From the NCBI RefSeq assembly GCF_006337105.1, contig NZ_CP040871.1:2684501-2748500 (forward strand): a stretch of 64,000 bases of DNA, in the 5' to 3' direction. Under the pieces are notes generated by a model that worked only from the letters and a program-made list of their open reading frames with translations, was not told the DNA's origin and did no database searches. A program made the translations under genes and the position numbers. Shown one piece after another: positions 49,048 through 59,208 of this stretch. The stretch's first letter is position 1. Every line of letters begins with the position of its first letter. Source of the stretch: Thermomonas aquatica. Lineage in GTDB: Bacteria; Pseudomonadota; Gammaproteobacteria; Xanthomonadales; Xanthomonadaceae.

Positions 49048-50343
49048 TTACGGCACCCGCGTCCAGTGCAGGCGTGCGCCATGCGCCCGCAACCATGCGG
49101 CCATCCGCGCGGACAGGATGCCGTCGCCGGCGGCCAGCAGTTCGCCGTCCCGGTCGGAGAGCAGCGGCAGGCGCGCGCGCTGCCACGGCGGCAGCTCCGC
49201 ATCCTGCAGCACGTGCTTCAACGCGTGCGAATGCGCGCGACCCGGCTGCACGATGCGTTCGCCGCCTTGCCGCGCATGCGCGCGCAACGGCGCATCGAAA
49301 CGCCCGGCGCCGATCAGTTCCAGCCGGTCGCCGGTCGGCAACGCCAGCGGCGCATCGCCGTCCCAGGCCTGTTCCCAGTCCCGCGGCAGCGCTGCGCGAA
49401 TGCGCCCTGCATGCAGCAGGTTGCGCCAGCGCTGCACGCGCGCGCCGGCCCAGTCGAAGCAGGCCGCGGCATCGGCGCGCGCGGCGAGCAATCCGGTCTC
49501 GATGCGTTCGATTCCGCGGCCCGGCAGCGGCGGCAGGCCCAGCCCTTCGATCCAGCGCCGCAGGACCCGCGCGCGCCGTTCAGCCGTGATGTTCCGCAGG
49601 GCGGCGACATCCAACGCGGACTGGTCGTGCATCGCGCGCGACAGGGCGCTCGCATCCTCGCGCTCCAGCAGGCCGGCCGCCTGCGCGCTCAATGCCGCGC
49701 TGCGTGCGAGGTTTTGCGCCGCGGCCGGCCAGCGTTGGTGCAGCAACGGCATGACCTGGTTGCGGAGGAAGTTGCGGTCGAAGCGCGGATCGCCGTTGCC
49801 GGGATCGTCGATCCAGCGCAATCCGTGCGCCATCGCGTATCCGCGCAGCTCGTCCCGGGCGATCCCGAGCAGCGGCCGCCACAGCCAGCCCCGCGCGCAG
49901 CTGCGCCACGGCCGCATCGCCGCCAGGCCGTCCGCGCCGGAACCGCGCAGGGCGCGCAGCAGGAAGGTCTCGGCCTGGTCGTCGCGATGGTGGGCGAGGG
50001 CGAGGACCTCGCCTTCGCCCAATGATTCCCCGAATGCGCGATGCCGCGCCGCGCGCGCCGCGCCCTCGGGGCCGAGGCCGGCATCGCGATCGACCTCGAC
50101 GCGCACGACCTGCAACGCGACATCGAGCGCCGCGCATTCGCGCCGGCAATGCGCGGCCCACGCATCCGCATCGGCATGCAGGCCGTGGTGCACGTGGATC
50201 GCGCGCAGGCCGTTGCGGCGGGCGCCGGCGTCGTTCGCCAGCAGGTGCAGCAGCACGCCGGAGTCCATGCCGCCGCTGTAGCCGAGCAGGATCGGTCGGC
50301 CGTCGTCGCGCGTCACCGCCTTGCGCAGCGCGGTCGCGGGCAT
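49048..50343 (-). CDS. tilS: tRNA(Ile)-lysidine synthase
   Basis: This 431-residue enzyme changes C34 of tRNA-Ile(CAU) to lysidine so that it reads AUA. The PP-loop SGGMDS (23-28), the HVHHGLHADADAWA segment, LALAHHRDDQAETFLLRALRG and RWIDDPGNGDPRFDRNFLR are diagnostic. Two C-terminal TilS domains follow. It lies between accA and xseB with short gaps. Confidence 0.93.
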   Translation of the reverse strand: MPATALRKAVTRDDGRPILLGYSGGMDSGVLLHLLANDAGARRNGLRAIHVHHGLHADADAWAAHCRRECAALDVALQVVRVEVDRDAGLGPEGAARAARHRAFGESLGEGEVLALAHHRDDQAETFLLRALRGSGADGLAAMRPWRSCARGWLWRPLLGIARDELRGYAMAHGLRWIDDPGNGDPRFDRNFLRNQVMPLLHQRWPAAAQNLARSAALSAQAAGLLEREDASALSRAMHDQSALDVAALRNITAERRARVLRRWIEGLGLPPLPGRGIERIETGLLAARADAAACFDWAGARVQRWRNLLHAGRIRAALPRDWEQAWDGDAPLALPTGDRLELIGAGRFDAPLRAHARQGGERIVQPGRAHSHALKHVLQDAELPPWQRARLPLLSDRDGELLAAGDGILSARMAAWLRAHGARLHWTRVP

Positions 50344-50346
50344 CGC

Positions 50347-51309
50347 TCAGCTGGCGGTTTCGTAAGCGCCGTAGCCGCGCAGCCGGCGGTAGCGGCGCTC
50401 CAGCAGCTGGTCGGCGGGCACCTGCTCGAGCGCATCGAGTTCGTTGAGCAGGACGGCCTTGAGCCGCCTGGCCATCTGCACCGGGTTGCGGTGCGCGCCG
50501 CCGGTGGGCTCGCGCACGACCTTGTCGATCAGGCCCAGCCCGAGCAGCCGCTTGGCGGTCAGGCCGAGCTGTTCGGCGGCATCCTTGGCCTTGCCGGCAT
50601 CGCGCCACAGGATCGAGGCGCAGCCTTCCGGGGTGATCACCGAATAGGTGCTGTATTCCAGCATCAGGGTGCGGTCGCCGACGCCGATCGCGAGCGCGCC
50701 GCCGGAGCCGCCTTCGCCGATCACCGTGCAGATGATCGGCACCTTGAGTTCGGCCATTTCCAGCAGGTTGCGGGCGATGGCTTCGGACTGGCCGCGTTCC
50801 TCGGCGTCGATGCCCGGCCAGGCGCCGGCGGTGTCGATGAAGGTCAGGATCGGCAGGCCGAAGCGCTCGGCCAGCTGCATCAGGCGCAGCGCCTTGCGGT
50901 AGCCCTCCGGCTTGGGCATGCCGAAGTTGCGCTTGACCTTGGCCTTGGTGTCGCGGCCCTTCTCGTGGCCGATCACCATCACCGGGCGGCCGTCGATGCG
51001 GGCCAGCCCGCCGACGATGGCGTTGTCGTCGGCGAAGGCGCGGTCGCCGGCGAGTTCCTGGAATTCGTCGCAGATCACCCGCAGGTAATCCAGCGTGTAC
51101 GGCCGCGACGGATGCCGCGCAAGTTGCGAGACCTGCCACGGGGTGAGGTCGCGGAAGATGGTCGCGGTGCGCTTGCGCAGCTTGTCCTGCAGCGCATGCA
51201 CTTCGGCGTCGATGTTGACCGCCGGGCCGCTGCTGGCATGCCGGAGTTCCTGGATCTTGGCTTCCAGGTCGGCGATGGGCTGTTCGAAGTCGAGGTAGTT
51301 CGGGTTCAT
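50347..51309 (-). CDS. accA: Acetyl-CoA carboxylase carboxyltransferase subunit alpha
   Basis: This 320-residue subunit, with AccD, transfers CO2 from carboxybiotin to acetyl-CoA. Start [16 protein letters not shown], then [66 protein letters not shown] and [12 protein letters not shown] are all as expected. In many gammaproteobacteria accA follows dnaE directly; here a SpoIIE/STAS pair on the other strand separates them. Confidence 0.95.
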   Translation of the reverse strand: MNPNYLDFEQPIADLEAKIQELRHASSGPAVNIDAEVHALQDKLRKRTATIFRDLTPWQVSQLARHPSRPYTLDYLRVICDEFQELAGDRAFADDNAIVGGLARIDGRPVMVIGHEKGRDTKAKVKRNFGMPKPEGYRKALRLMQLAERFGLPILTFIDTAGAWPGIDAEERGQSEAIARNLLEMAELKVPIICTVIGEGGSGGALAIGVGDRTLMLEYSTYSVITPEGCASILWRDAGKAKDAAEQLGLTAKRLLGLGLIDKVVREPTGGAHRNPVQMARRLKAVLLNELDALEQVPADQLLERRYRRLRGYGAYETAS

Positions 51310-51409
51310 CCGGCGCAGTTTAGCCCAGCGGGCCTGCCATACCGAGCCGTAGGTCGCGCACCCCGGGGCGTCGCTTGACGCGGGCGATGGGCCATCGGAG
51401 GCTGCATGG

Positions 51410-53806
51410 ATGGACCAGCCACCCATGCAGGCCCCGTCTGCGCCCTCGCCGGCGGCCGTGCGCGTGCCGTGGCACGCCAGCCTGCGCACGCGGCTGATGC
51501 TGTGGGTCGGGCTGTTGCTGGCCTTGCTGCTGCTGGCCGGATTCGCCGCCGCCTTCCTCGCCGCGCGCGAACGCGTCGTCGCCGATGCCGAGGCGCGCAC
51601 CCGCTACGAGGCGCAACAGGCCGCCGACCGGCTGGACGCGACCATGCGCTCGGTGCGGGTGTCCGGCGAGGCGATGATCGAACTCAGCAACCGGGTGTCG
51701 CTGACCCGCGGCGAATTGCTGGCGGCGATGGAGGCGATGCTGGACGCCAATCCGAGCACGGTCGGCGGCCTGGTCGCAGTGGAGCCCGGGGTGCTGGCCG
51801 ATCGCGCGCCGATGGCCTACTACGTCGGCATCGCCGCGCGCGGCGTGCCGGACCGCGACCTGCTCGCCGACGGCTACGACCTGGCCGGGCGCGACTGGTA
51901 CCAGCGCACGTTGAAGGCGACCTCGCCCTGGTGGTCGGAGCCGTACTTCAACGAGACCGCCGGCGGCCGCTACATGACCACGCTCAACCTGCCGCTGCGC
52001 GACCGCGAGGCCAGGCGCATCGGCATGGTCAGCCTGGACGTGCCGGTGCAGGCGCTGTCGTCCTCGCTGGAATCGCTGCGCACGGTGACCGGCCAGCGCA
52101 CCGCGCTGTTCGCGCCGGCGGGGACGGTGGCGGTGCATCCGGAGCGGGGCGTCGCATTCGCCCATAGCCTGGCCGGCTACATCGCGCGCTTCGGCCGCGG
52201 CGATCTCGAGCCGATGGAGTCCGCGCGCGCGCAACGACGCGGGCTGCAGTTCACCCATGCCGATGCGCGCAACGGCACGGTCCGCTATTCGGTGCTGCAA
52301 CCGGTGGGCGACAGCGGCTGGAGCCTGCAACTCTCGCTCGCCCGCGACGCCATGCTCGCCGGCCTCGACAGCGCGATGCGCATGCTGGGCCTGATCGGCG
52401 CATTGGTCGCGCTGCTGTTGGCGCTGGCGGTGCTGCGGTTGGCCAGGCGGATCACCGTGCCGCTCACCGAGCTGACCGCCAGCGCCGGCCACTTCGCCAG
52501 CGGCGAGTTCGACTGGCCGGTGCCGCACGACGCGCGCGGCGACGAAGTCGGGGTGATGGCGCGCGCGCTGGAGCGCGCGCGCGATTCGATCCGCCTGCAG
52601 CTGGACGAGATCGGCCGCTACGCCGCGGAACGGCAGAAACTGCAGAGCGAGCTGGACATCGCGCGCAGCATCCAGCGTTCGATGCTGCCGCAGGATCGCG
52701 ACTTCGACGGCGCCCGCTTGCAGTACCGCCTGCGCGCGCGGCTGGAGCCCGCCAAGGCGGTCGGCGGCGATTTCCATGGCCACTTCCCGCATCGCGGTGG
52801 CGGAGCCTGGTTCGTGCTCGGCGATGTGTCGGACAAGGGGGTCCCGGCGGCGCTGTTCATGGCGCGCGCGGTGACCGTGCTGGAAGTGGCGGCGGCCGCG
52901 GGCGATGCGCCGGACCAGGTGCTGGCCGACGCCGCGCGCCACCTGTGCGAGGGCAACGATGCCTGCATGTTCGCCACCGTGCTGTGCGGCCTGCTGGACA
53001 CGGCGACCGGCGAGCTGGCGATCGCCAGCGCCGGGCACGACGCGCCGCTGTTGCGGCATGCGGACGGCCGCATCGAAACCATCGCGCTGGAATCCGGCCC
53101 GGCGCTCGGTTTCCACGCGCAATGCAGCTTCCAGGTCTGGCGCGGCCGCTTGCAGCCGGGCGCGCTGCTGTTCGCCTACACCGACGGCGTGACCGAGGCC
53201 TTGGACCGCGACGACGCGGCCTTCGGCGAGGATCGCCTGCACGCGGCCTTGCGCGGATCGCGCAGCGCTGCCGAAGCCTGCGATGGCGTGCTGCGCGCGG
53301 TGCATGCCTTCGCGTCCGGCGCGGCGCAATCGGACGACATCACCGTGTTCGCGATCGATTGCGCAACGCGTCCGGCCGCGGGCGAGTGGCCGATCCGCCT
53401 GCGCGTGCCGGACGAGCGCGCGCGCTTGCCGGAACTGCTGGACGCGGTGGCGGCCGCCCTGCGCGATGCGGCGGTCGACGGCGGCTGCATCCACGATGCG
53501 CAGCTGGTGGTCGAGGAGCTGGCCTGCAACCTGATGGACCATGGCGTGCGGGGCGGCGTCGATGCGCTGGCGGTCGGCCTGGCCATCGAGGCAGGGCGGG
53601 TGGTGGTGGAGATCCGCGACAACGGCGCGGCCTACGACCCGCTGGCGCATCCGGTGCCGGACCTGGAGGCCGACCTCGACCAGCGCCCGATCGGCGGGCT
53701 CGGCATCCACCTGGTCCGCGAGTTGTCGCAGCGCACAGTTTACCGACGCGAAGATGGCTGGAACGTGTTGCGCATCGAGCTCGATGCCATACTCCCTGCA
53801 ACCTAA
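51410..53806 (+). CDS. SpoIIE-type phosphatase fused to RsbW-like kinase, with Cache sensor
   Basis: The product has 798 residues. One helix (about 29-50) is followed by a periplasmic double-Cache domain (about 50-315, [28 protein letters not shown]), a second helix, HAMP (about 345-400), the PPM phosphatase ([46 protein letters not shown]), and a C-terminal HATPase of anti-sigma type ([37 protein letters not shown]). The second Asp of the usual GGDxxD is replaced by His. Opposed kinase and phosphatase activities in one chain probably act on the STAS protein downstream. GGAGG precedes ATG 51410. Confidence 0.88.
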   Translation: MDQPPMQAPSAPSPAAVRVPWHASLRTRLMLWVGLLLALLLLAGFAAAFLAARERVVADAEARTRYEAQQAADRLDATMRSVRVSGEAMIELSNRVSLTRGELLAAMEAMLDANPSTVGGLVAVEPGVLADRAPMAYYVGIAARGVPDRDLLADGYDLAGRDWYQRTLKATSPWWSEPYFNETAGGRYMTTLNLPLRDREARRIGMVSLDVPVQALSSSLESLRTVTGQRTALFAPAGTVAVHPERGVAFAHSLAGYIARFGRGDLEPMESARAQRRGLQFTHADARNGTVRYSVLQPVGDSGWSLQLSLARDAMLAGLDSAMRMLGLIGALVALLLALAVLRLARRITVPLTELTASAGHFASGEFDWPVPHDARGDEVGVMARALERARDSIRLQLDEIGRYAAERQKLQSELDIARSIQRSMLPQDRDFDGARLQYRLRARLEPAKAVGGDFHGHFPHRGGGAWFVLGDVSDKGVPAALFMARAVTVLEVAAAAGDAPDQVLADAARHLCEGNDACMFATVLCGLLDTATGELAIASAGHDAPLLRHADGRIETIALESGPALGFHAQCSFQVWRGRLQPGALLFAYTDGVTEALDRDDAAFGEDRLHAALRGSRSAAEACDGVLRAVHAFASGAAQSDDITVFAIDCATRPAAGEWPIRLRVPDERARLPELLDAVAAALRDAAVDGGCIHDAQLVVEELACNLMDHGVRGGVDALAVGLAIEAGRVVVEIRDNGAAYDPLAHPVPDLEADLDQRPIGGLGIHLVRELSQRTVYRREDGWNVLRIELDAILPAT

Positions 53807-53818
53807 GCGCGCGATCCC

Positions 53819-54205
53819 ATGGCCATCAACGTCCGCATCCATCCGCTGCATCCGAACGGCAGCCAGCGCGTCGAGATCGGCGGCCGCCTGGACACGCATA
53901 CCTACGGCGAGCTCGACGATCGCCTGACCCTGGTGCTGGCGGCGAAGGTGCAATCGCTGCTGCTCGACCTGGCGCAACTGGAATACATCAGCTCGGCCGG
54001 CGTGCGCTCGATCTTCCGCGTGCGCAAGCTGCTGTCCGAGCGCGGCGGCAAGGCGGTGGTCGCCAACGCGCAGCCGCAGGTGCAGAAGGTGTTCGACATC
54101 GTCAAGGCGGTGCCGTTGAGCGAGATCTTCCGTTCGGTGGAAGAGGCCGACGCCTACCTCGACAGGATCCAGAAGAAGATCGTCGCCGGCGACGGCGAGG
54201 ACTGA
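53819..54205 (+). CDS. STAS-domain anti-sigma factor antagonist
   Basis: This 128-residue protein is a single STAS domain: GGRLDTHTYGELDDRL, then LLLDLAQLEYISSAGVRSIFRVRK with the phosphorylatable Ser in YISSAG, and a C-terminal helix. It begins 12 bp after the SpoIIE gene. Its phosphorylation state is probably set by that protein's kinase and phosphatase domains; the downstream partner (a sigma factor or other effector) is not in the window. Confidence 0.9.
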   Translation: MAINVRIHPLHPNGSQRVEIGGRLDTHTYGELDDRLTLVLAAKVQSLLLDLAQLEYISSAGVRSIFRVRKLLSERGGKAVVANAQPQVQKVFDIVKAVPLSEIFRSVEEADAYLDRIQKKIVAGDGED

Positions 54206-54221
54206 TCGCAGGCGCTTGGCG

Positions 54222-57200
54222 CTACTGCACCCAGGGCTTGCCCAGGTGCACGTTCACCGCCTGCACGCCGGGCAGGCTGCGCAACAGGCCGGGCAGGGCG
54301 GCATCCATGCGCAGGCCGCGACCGCCGTTGATCGACAGCCGGCCGATGCCGGAAGCGGTGGTCGCCTCGATCAGCAGCGGGGTGTTGCCGGGGTGCGCCT
54401 TCAGCACCCCCTCGAACTGCTGCAACGCACCCGGCGTGCGCAGGTCGAGCCGGATCGACAGCCGCTGCGCCTGCTGCCCGCAGAGTTGGCCGTAGTCCCA
54501 GCAGCGCTTGGCGCGCAGGGCGAAACCGCCGCTGAATTCGTCCTCGCGCAGGTCGCCTTCCACCACCAGGATGCGGTCGCGGGTCAGCAGCGGCGCGTAT
54601 TCCTGCCACTCGTCGCCGAAGAAGGCGCATTCGATGCGGCCGCGCCCGTCCTCCAGTTGCACGAAGGCCTGCGAATCGCCGCGCTTGCGCATGCCGACCA
54701 CCTGGCCCGCGACCACCGCCTGCATCTGCTGGCGCCAGCCCTTGCGCGCTTCCTGCGGGCGCGCTTCCCACAGCGCGTCCAGCGATGCCAGGTCGTGGCC
54801 GACCAGCCGCTTCAATTCCTCGCGGTGCGGATCCAGCGGATGCCCGCTGAAGTAGTGCCCCAGGGTTTCGCGCTCGCCCTGCAGCAACTGCGCCAGCGGC
54901 CAGTCGGCGCATTCGGGCAGCTCGATGTGGATGTCGGGTGCGCCGGTCGCATTGCCGAACATGTCGACCATGCCGGCGTCGCGGTTCCTGGCGATCTGGT
55001 CGGTGGCCTTCAGCACTTCCGGCAGCTGCAGCATCAGCGAGGCGCGGTTCTTCGCCAGCGCGTCCATCGCGCCGCCGTGGATCAGGGCCTCGAGCGTGCG
55101 CTTGTTGAGCCCGGCGGCATCCACGCGCTTGCAGAAATCGAGCAGGTCGACGAAGCGGCCGGAAGATTCCCTGGCGGCGGCGATGGCCTCGCAGGCGCCG
55201 CGGCCCACGCCCTTCACCGCGCCCAGGCCGTAGCGGATCGTGTTCGGGTCGGTGGCCTCGAACATGTAGGCCGAGGCGTTCACGTCCGGCGGCAGCACGG
55301 TCAGGCCGAGCGCGCGCGCCTCGTCGAGGAAGCCGACCACCTTGTCGGTGTTGTCCATGTCGGAGGACAGCACCGCGGCCATGAACTCGGCCGGGTAATG
55401 CACCTTCAGCCATGCGGTCTGGTAGGCGACCAGCGCGTAGGCGGCGGAGTGCGACTTGTTGAAGCCGTACTCGGCGAACTTCTCCATCAGGTCGAAGATC
55501 GGCGTCGCCACCTTCGCCTCGATCCCGCGCTCGGCGCAGCCGGCCTCGAACTTGGCGCGCTCCTTCGCCATTTCCTCGGGCTTCTTCTTGCCCATCGCGC
55601 GGCGCAGCAGGTCGGCGCCGCCCAGCGAATAGCCGGCCAGCACCTGGGCGATCTGCATCACCTGTTCCTGGTACACGATCACGCCGTAGGTCGGCGCCAG
55701 CACCGGTTCCAGCGCCGGGTGCGGGTAGCTGACCTCGGCGATGCCGTGCTTGCGGTCGCACCACTCGCGGTCCATCCCGCTGCCCAGCGGGCCCGGGCGG
55801 AACAGCGCGGCCAGCGCGATGATGTCCTCGAAGGTGTCGGGCTTGGCGCGCTTGAGCAGCTCGCGCATGCCGCGCGATTCGAACTGGAACACCGCCACCG
55901 AATCGCCGCGCGCGAACAGCTCGTACGCGGCCTTGTCGGTCAGTTCCAGCGCGGTGATGTCGAGCGCGGGCTCGCCATTGGCGGCGCGGCGGACATTGAT
56001 CGCCTTCACCGCCCAGTCGATGATGGTCAGCGTGCGCAGGCCGAGGAAGTCGAACTTCACCAGGCCGATCGACTCGACGTCGTCCTTGTCGAACTGGGTC
56101 ACCGGGTTGCGGCCATGGCCGTGGCCGTCGTGTTCGGCGAACAGCGGGCAGAAGTCCTGCAGCGGGCTGGGCGCGATCACCACGCCGCCGGCGTGCTTGC
56201 CGGCGTTGCGGGTCAGGTCTTCAAGCTGCAGGGCGAGGTCGATCAGGTCGCGGACGTCGTCGTCGGACTCGTAGCGGTCCTTGATCTCGGCGATCAGGTA
56301 GCCGTCCTTCTGCTGCGAGCGCTTGCTGCGGCCGATCACGTCGTCCAGCGACAGCGGGTCGGCCGGTTGCAGCGGGATGAGCTTCGCCAGGTCGTTGACG
56401 AAGCCGTAGGACAGGCCGAGCACGCGGCCGGCGTCGCGCAGCACCGCCTTCGCCGCCATCGTGCCGTAGGTGATGATCTGGCTGACGCGGTCGCGGCCGT
56501 ACTTGCGGGCGACGTAGTCGATCACCTCGTCGCGGCGATCCATGCAGAAGTCGATGTCGAAGTCCGGCATCGACACGCGTTCCGGATTGAGGAAGCGTTC
56601 GAACAGCAGGTCGTAGGGCAGCGGGTCGAGGTCGGTGATGCCCAGCGCCCAGGCCACCAGCGAGCCGGCGCCGGAACCGCGGCCGGGACCGACCGGGATG
56701 CCGTGCTGCTTGGCCCAGTTGATGAAGTCGGCGACGATCAGGAAGTAGCCGGGGAAGCCCATCTTGACGATGACGTCGAGCTCCAGCTCGAGCCGCGCGT
56801 CGTAGTCGGCGCGCGACTTGCCGGGCGCCAGCGGCGCTTTCTGCAGCCGCTGCGCGAGGCCGGCGCGCGACTGGCTGCGGATCCAGCTGTCCAGGGTCTC
56901 GTCGTCCGGCACCGGGAACGCGGGCAGGTAATAGGTGCCCAGCCGCAGTTCCAGGTTGCAGCGCTGCGCCAGCGCCACCGTGTTGTCGAGCGCGTCCGCC
57001 GCATCGGCGGCGAACAGCGCGGTCATCTCGTCCGCCGACTTCAGGTATTGCTGCGCGCTGTAGTCGCGCGGGCGGCGCGCGTCGTCCAGCACGCGGCCGC
57101 TGGCGATGCACACGCGCGCCTCGTGCGCGTCGAAGCCGTCGGCGTCGAGGAAGCGCACGTCGTTGCTGGCGACGAGCGGAATGCCGCGGCGCGCGGACAC

Positions 57201-57746
57201 GTCCAGCGCGAAGGCGTTGAACGCGTCTTCGCCGGCGCGGCCGGTGCGCAGCAGTTCCAGATGCAGGCGTTCGCCGAACTTCGCCTGCAGGTCGGCCAGC
57301 GCCTGCTCGGCCAGGTCGTGGCGGCCCGAGGCGAACAGCAGGCCCGGTTCCGAATGCGGGCCGGCGATCGCGAACAGGCCCTTGTTCTCCGCCAGCCAGG
57401 CCGGGCGCGCGACCACGCCATCGACGCGATGGCCTTGCATCCACGCGCGGGTCAGCAGCTGCGAGAGGCTGAGGTAGCCGTCGTTGTCGCGGCACAGCAG
57501 GGTCAGGCGCGAGGGCGCGGCGGTGCCGTCGGCGACCAGCACGTCGGCGCCGGCGATCGGCTTGATCCCGGCCTTCTCCGCTTCCTTGTAGAACTTGACC
57601 AGGGCGAACAGGTTGTTCTGGTCGGTGATCGCCACTGCCGGCAGGCCGCGCGCCGCGCAGGCCGCGACGAGTTCCGGGATGCGGATCGTCGAATCGACCA
57701 GCGAGTATTCGCTGTGCAGGTGCAGGGGGACGAAACGGGCAGACAT
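54222..57746 (-). CDS. dnaE: DNA polymerase III subunit alpha
   Basis: This 1,174-residue replicative polymerase has an N-terminal PHP domain (FVPLHLHSEYSLVDSTIRIPEL). The palm carries PDFDIDFCMDRRDEVIDYV with catalytic aspartates, and GPGRGSGAGSLVAWALGITD is the nucleotide-binding motif. The C-terminal OB fold (VAGQVVGMRKRGDSQAFVQLEDGRGRIE) is present. The PHP metal site is degenerate, as in other gammaproteobacterial DnaE. ATG 57746 matches the conserved MSxRFVxLxxHSxYS start. It follows a DUF1232 gene by about 105 bp. Confidence 0.96.
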   Translation of the reverse strand: MSARFVPLHLHSEYSLVDSTIRIPELVAACAARGLPAVAITDQNNLFALVKFYKEAEKAGIKPIAGADVLVADGTAAPSRLTLLCRDNDGYLSLSQLLTRAWMQGHRVDGVVARPAWLAENKGLFAIAGPHSEPGLLFASGRHDLAEQALADLQAKFGERLHLELLRTGRAGEDAFNAFALDVSARRGIPLVASNDVRFLDADGFDAHEARVCIASGRVLDDARRPRDYSAQQYLKSADEMTALFAADAADALDNTVALAQRCNLELRLGTYYLPAFPVPDDETLDSWIRSQSRAGLAQRLQKAPLAPGKSRADYDARLELELDVIVKMGFPGYFLIVADFINWAKQHGIPVGPGRGSGAGSLVAWALGITDLDPLPYDLLFERFLNPERVSMPDFDIDFCMDRRDEVIDYVARKYGRDRVSQIITYGTMAAKAVLRDAGRVLGLSYGFVNDLAKLIPLQPADPLSLDDVIGRSKRSQQKDGYLIAEIKDRYESDDDVRDLIDLALQLEDLTRNAGKHAGGVVIAPSPLQDFCPLFAEHDGHGHGRNPVTQFDKDDVESIGLVKFDFLGLRTLTIIDWAVKAINVRRAANGEPALDITALELTDKAAYELFARGDSVAVFQFESRGMRELLKRAKPDTFEDIIALAALFRPGPLGSGMDREWCDRKHGIAEVSYPHPALEPVLAPTYGVIVYQEQVMQIAQVLAGYSLGGADLLRRAMGKKKPEEMAKERAKFEAGCAERGIEAKVATPIFDLMEKFAEYGFNKSHSAAYALVAYQTAWLKVHYPAEFMAAVLSSDMDNTDKVVGFLDEARALGLTVLPPDVNASAYMFEATDPNTIRYGLGAVKGVGRGACEAIAAARESSGRFVDLLDFCKRVDAAGLNKRTLEALIHGGAMDALAKNRASLMLQLPEVLKATDQIARNRDAGMVDMFGNATGAPDIHIELPECADWPLAQLLQGERETLGHYFSGHPLDPHREELKRLVGHDLASLDALWEARPQEARKGWRQQMQAVVAGQVVGMRKRGDSQAFVQLEDGRGRIECAFFGDEWQEYAPLLTRDRILVVEGDLREDEFSGGFALRAKRCWDYGQLCGQQAQRLSIRLDLRTPGALQQFEGVLKAHPGNTPLLIEATTASGIGRLSINGGRGLRMDAALPGLLRSLPGVQAVNVHLGKPWVQ

Positions 57747-57851
57747 CTTGGCACCGCGTAACCAGCCAGCAGGGTAGGCCGCCACCGTGCCCCGGGCAAG
57801 GCTTGACAGGCCGCGGAAGCTGCCCGGCCCTGCTCGCGCCGCCGCGTCGGC

Positions 57852-58481
57852 TCAGGCCACCCGGAACGGTCGGTCGGGATGGCCGCCGTCGATGTAGCGG
57901 CTGGCATTGACCCGGGCATGGTGCTGGAACAGCGCCAGTGCGCCGAGGCGGTCGCGGATCCAGGCTTCGCGGCGTTGCATGCCGTCGCCGCCGGGTGCCG
58001 CCGTGGCGCGGTATTCGCAGAAATCGGCGTAGTCCTCGGCTTCGGTCGCCACCGCCGGCCAGGCCAGTTCCAGCAGGATGACGTCGTCGAGCAGGCCGAG
58101 CAGCGGGATCGCGTCGGGGATCAGGTCCTGGTCCTGGTCGAGGTAGGCCAGCAGCTTGCGCACGCGCCGGCAGGCGCCCTGGCGACGGTCCCAGTCGGCG
58201 TCGTCGAGCATCGCGCGCAGCTGTTCGATGCGCGACAGGCGTTCGTCCAGCACCGCCCGCGCGCGCGCCGCGGGCAGGCCCTGCAGCCAGCGGCCGAGGG
58301 TGGCGATGCGGTCGGCATCGACATGGCGCGCCTCGGGATGGATCTCGTGCAGCAGGCGGTCGAAGCGCGCGACCGCGGTGGCGTCGAGTCTGAGGCCGCC
58401 GATGCTGTCGCGGTGGGCGTGGCCGGGACGGTCGTCCCAGGGCAGCGGCGTATCGGCGGGCGCTGCGGTTCGCATGAACAT
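57852..58481 (-). CDS. DUF1232 family protein
   Basis: This 209-residue protein has a C-terminal DUF1232 (YkvA-like) helix pair with LIPDAIPLLGLLDDVILLELAW, preceded by a helical, acidic N-terminal region. The family is thought to be membrane-associated but is uncharacterised. GAGG lies six bases before ATG 58481; ATG 58475 is the alternative. It is inserted between rnhB and dnaE, which are adjacent in E. coli. Confidence 0.75.
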   Translation of the reverse strand: MFMRTAAPADTPLPWDDRPGHAHRDSIGGLRLDATAVARFDRLLHEIHPEARHVDADRIATLGRWLQGLPAARARAVLDERLSRIEQLRAMLDDADWDRRQGACRRVRKLLAYLDQDQDLIPDAIPLLGLLDDVILLELAWPAVATEAEDYADFCEYRATAAPGGDGMQRREAWIRDRLGALALFQHHARVNASRYIDGGHPDRPFRVA

Positions 58482-58596
58482 GGCGCACCTCGCGTGGCCG
58501 ACATGCGGGGGAGGGTTGCGCGCGGGCGTCGGCCGGCTTGCGCGCACGCCGCATCGATGCGATGCAGGCGCAGCATGCGCCGCCGGGCCAGTCGGG

Positions 58597-59208
58597 TCAT
58601 GTGCCGGAAGCGAGGTGCCGCAAGTCATGTTGCGCGCATGCCGCCAGCGCGCGCTGAACCGGGGCGAAACTGCGGCGATGCTGCGGGCACGGTCCGTGCT
58701 TCAGCAGCGCTTCGCGATGCATCGCGCTGGGATAGCCCTTGTGCCGGTCGAAGCCGTATTGCGGGTACTGCCCGTGCAATTCGCGCATGCGCGCGTCGCG
58801 CGCCACCTTGGCCAGGATCGATGCGGCCATGATCGCCGGCTCGGATGCGTCGCCATCGACGATCGCGGTCGCGAGGCAGGGCATGCCGTCGGGCACGCGG
58901 TTGCCGTCGATCAGCGCGTGGTGCGCGGCCGGCGCCAGCGCGGCGACGGCGCGGCGCATGCCGGTCATGGTCGCCTGCAGGATGTTGAGCGCGTCGATCT
59001 CGCCGGCTTCCACGAATTCGATCCGCCACGCCAGTGCGCGCTCGACGATCAGCGGATACAGCGCCTCGCGCTTGCGTTCGCTGAGCTGCTTGGAATCGTC
59101 CAAGCCATCGATGGGGCGGGCGGGATCGAGGATCACCGCGGCCACGCACACCGGTCCGGCCAGCGGGCCGCGCCCGGCTTCGTCGACGCCGGCGAGCAGG
59201 ATCGTCAT
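58597..59208 (-). CDS. rnhB: Ribonuclease HII
   Basis: This 203-residue enzyme removes ribonucleotides from DNA. The catalytic DEDD set is visible: [14 protein letters not shown] (Asp, Glu), ALIDGNRVP and [14 protein letters not shown]. The end PQHRRSF is typical. The start overlaps the lpxB stop (ATGA), giving the conserved lpxA-lpxB-rnhB order. Confidence 0.95.
   Translation of the reverse strand: MTILLAGVDEAGRGPLAGPVCVAAVILDPARPIDGLDDSKQLSERKREALYPLIVERALAWRIEFVEAGEIDALNILQATMTGMRRAVAALAPAAHHALIDGNRVPDGMPCLATAIVDGDASEPAIMAASILAKVARDARMRELHGQYPQYGFDRHKGYPSAMHREALLKHGPCPQHRRSFAPVQRALAACAQHDLRHLASGT

Noticed and set aside
54216..57761. A 1,181-codon plus-strand frame opposite dnaE
   Set aside because: It mirrors dnaE in a high-GC genome; its composition is that of a shadow frame and there is no homology signal.
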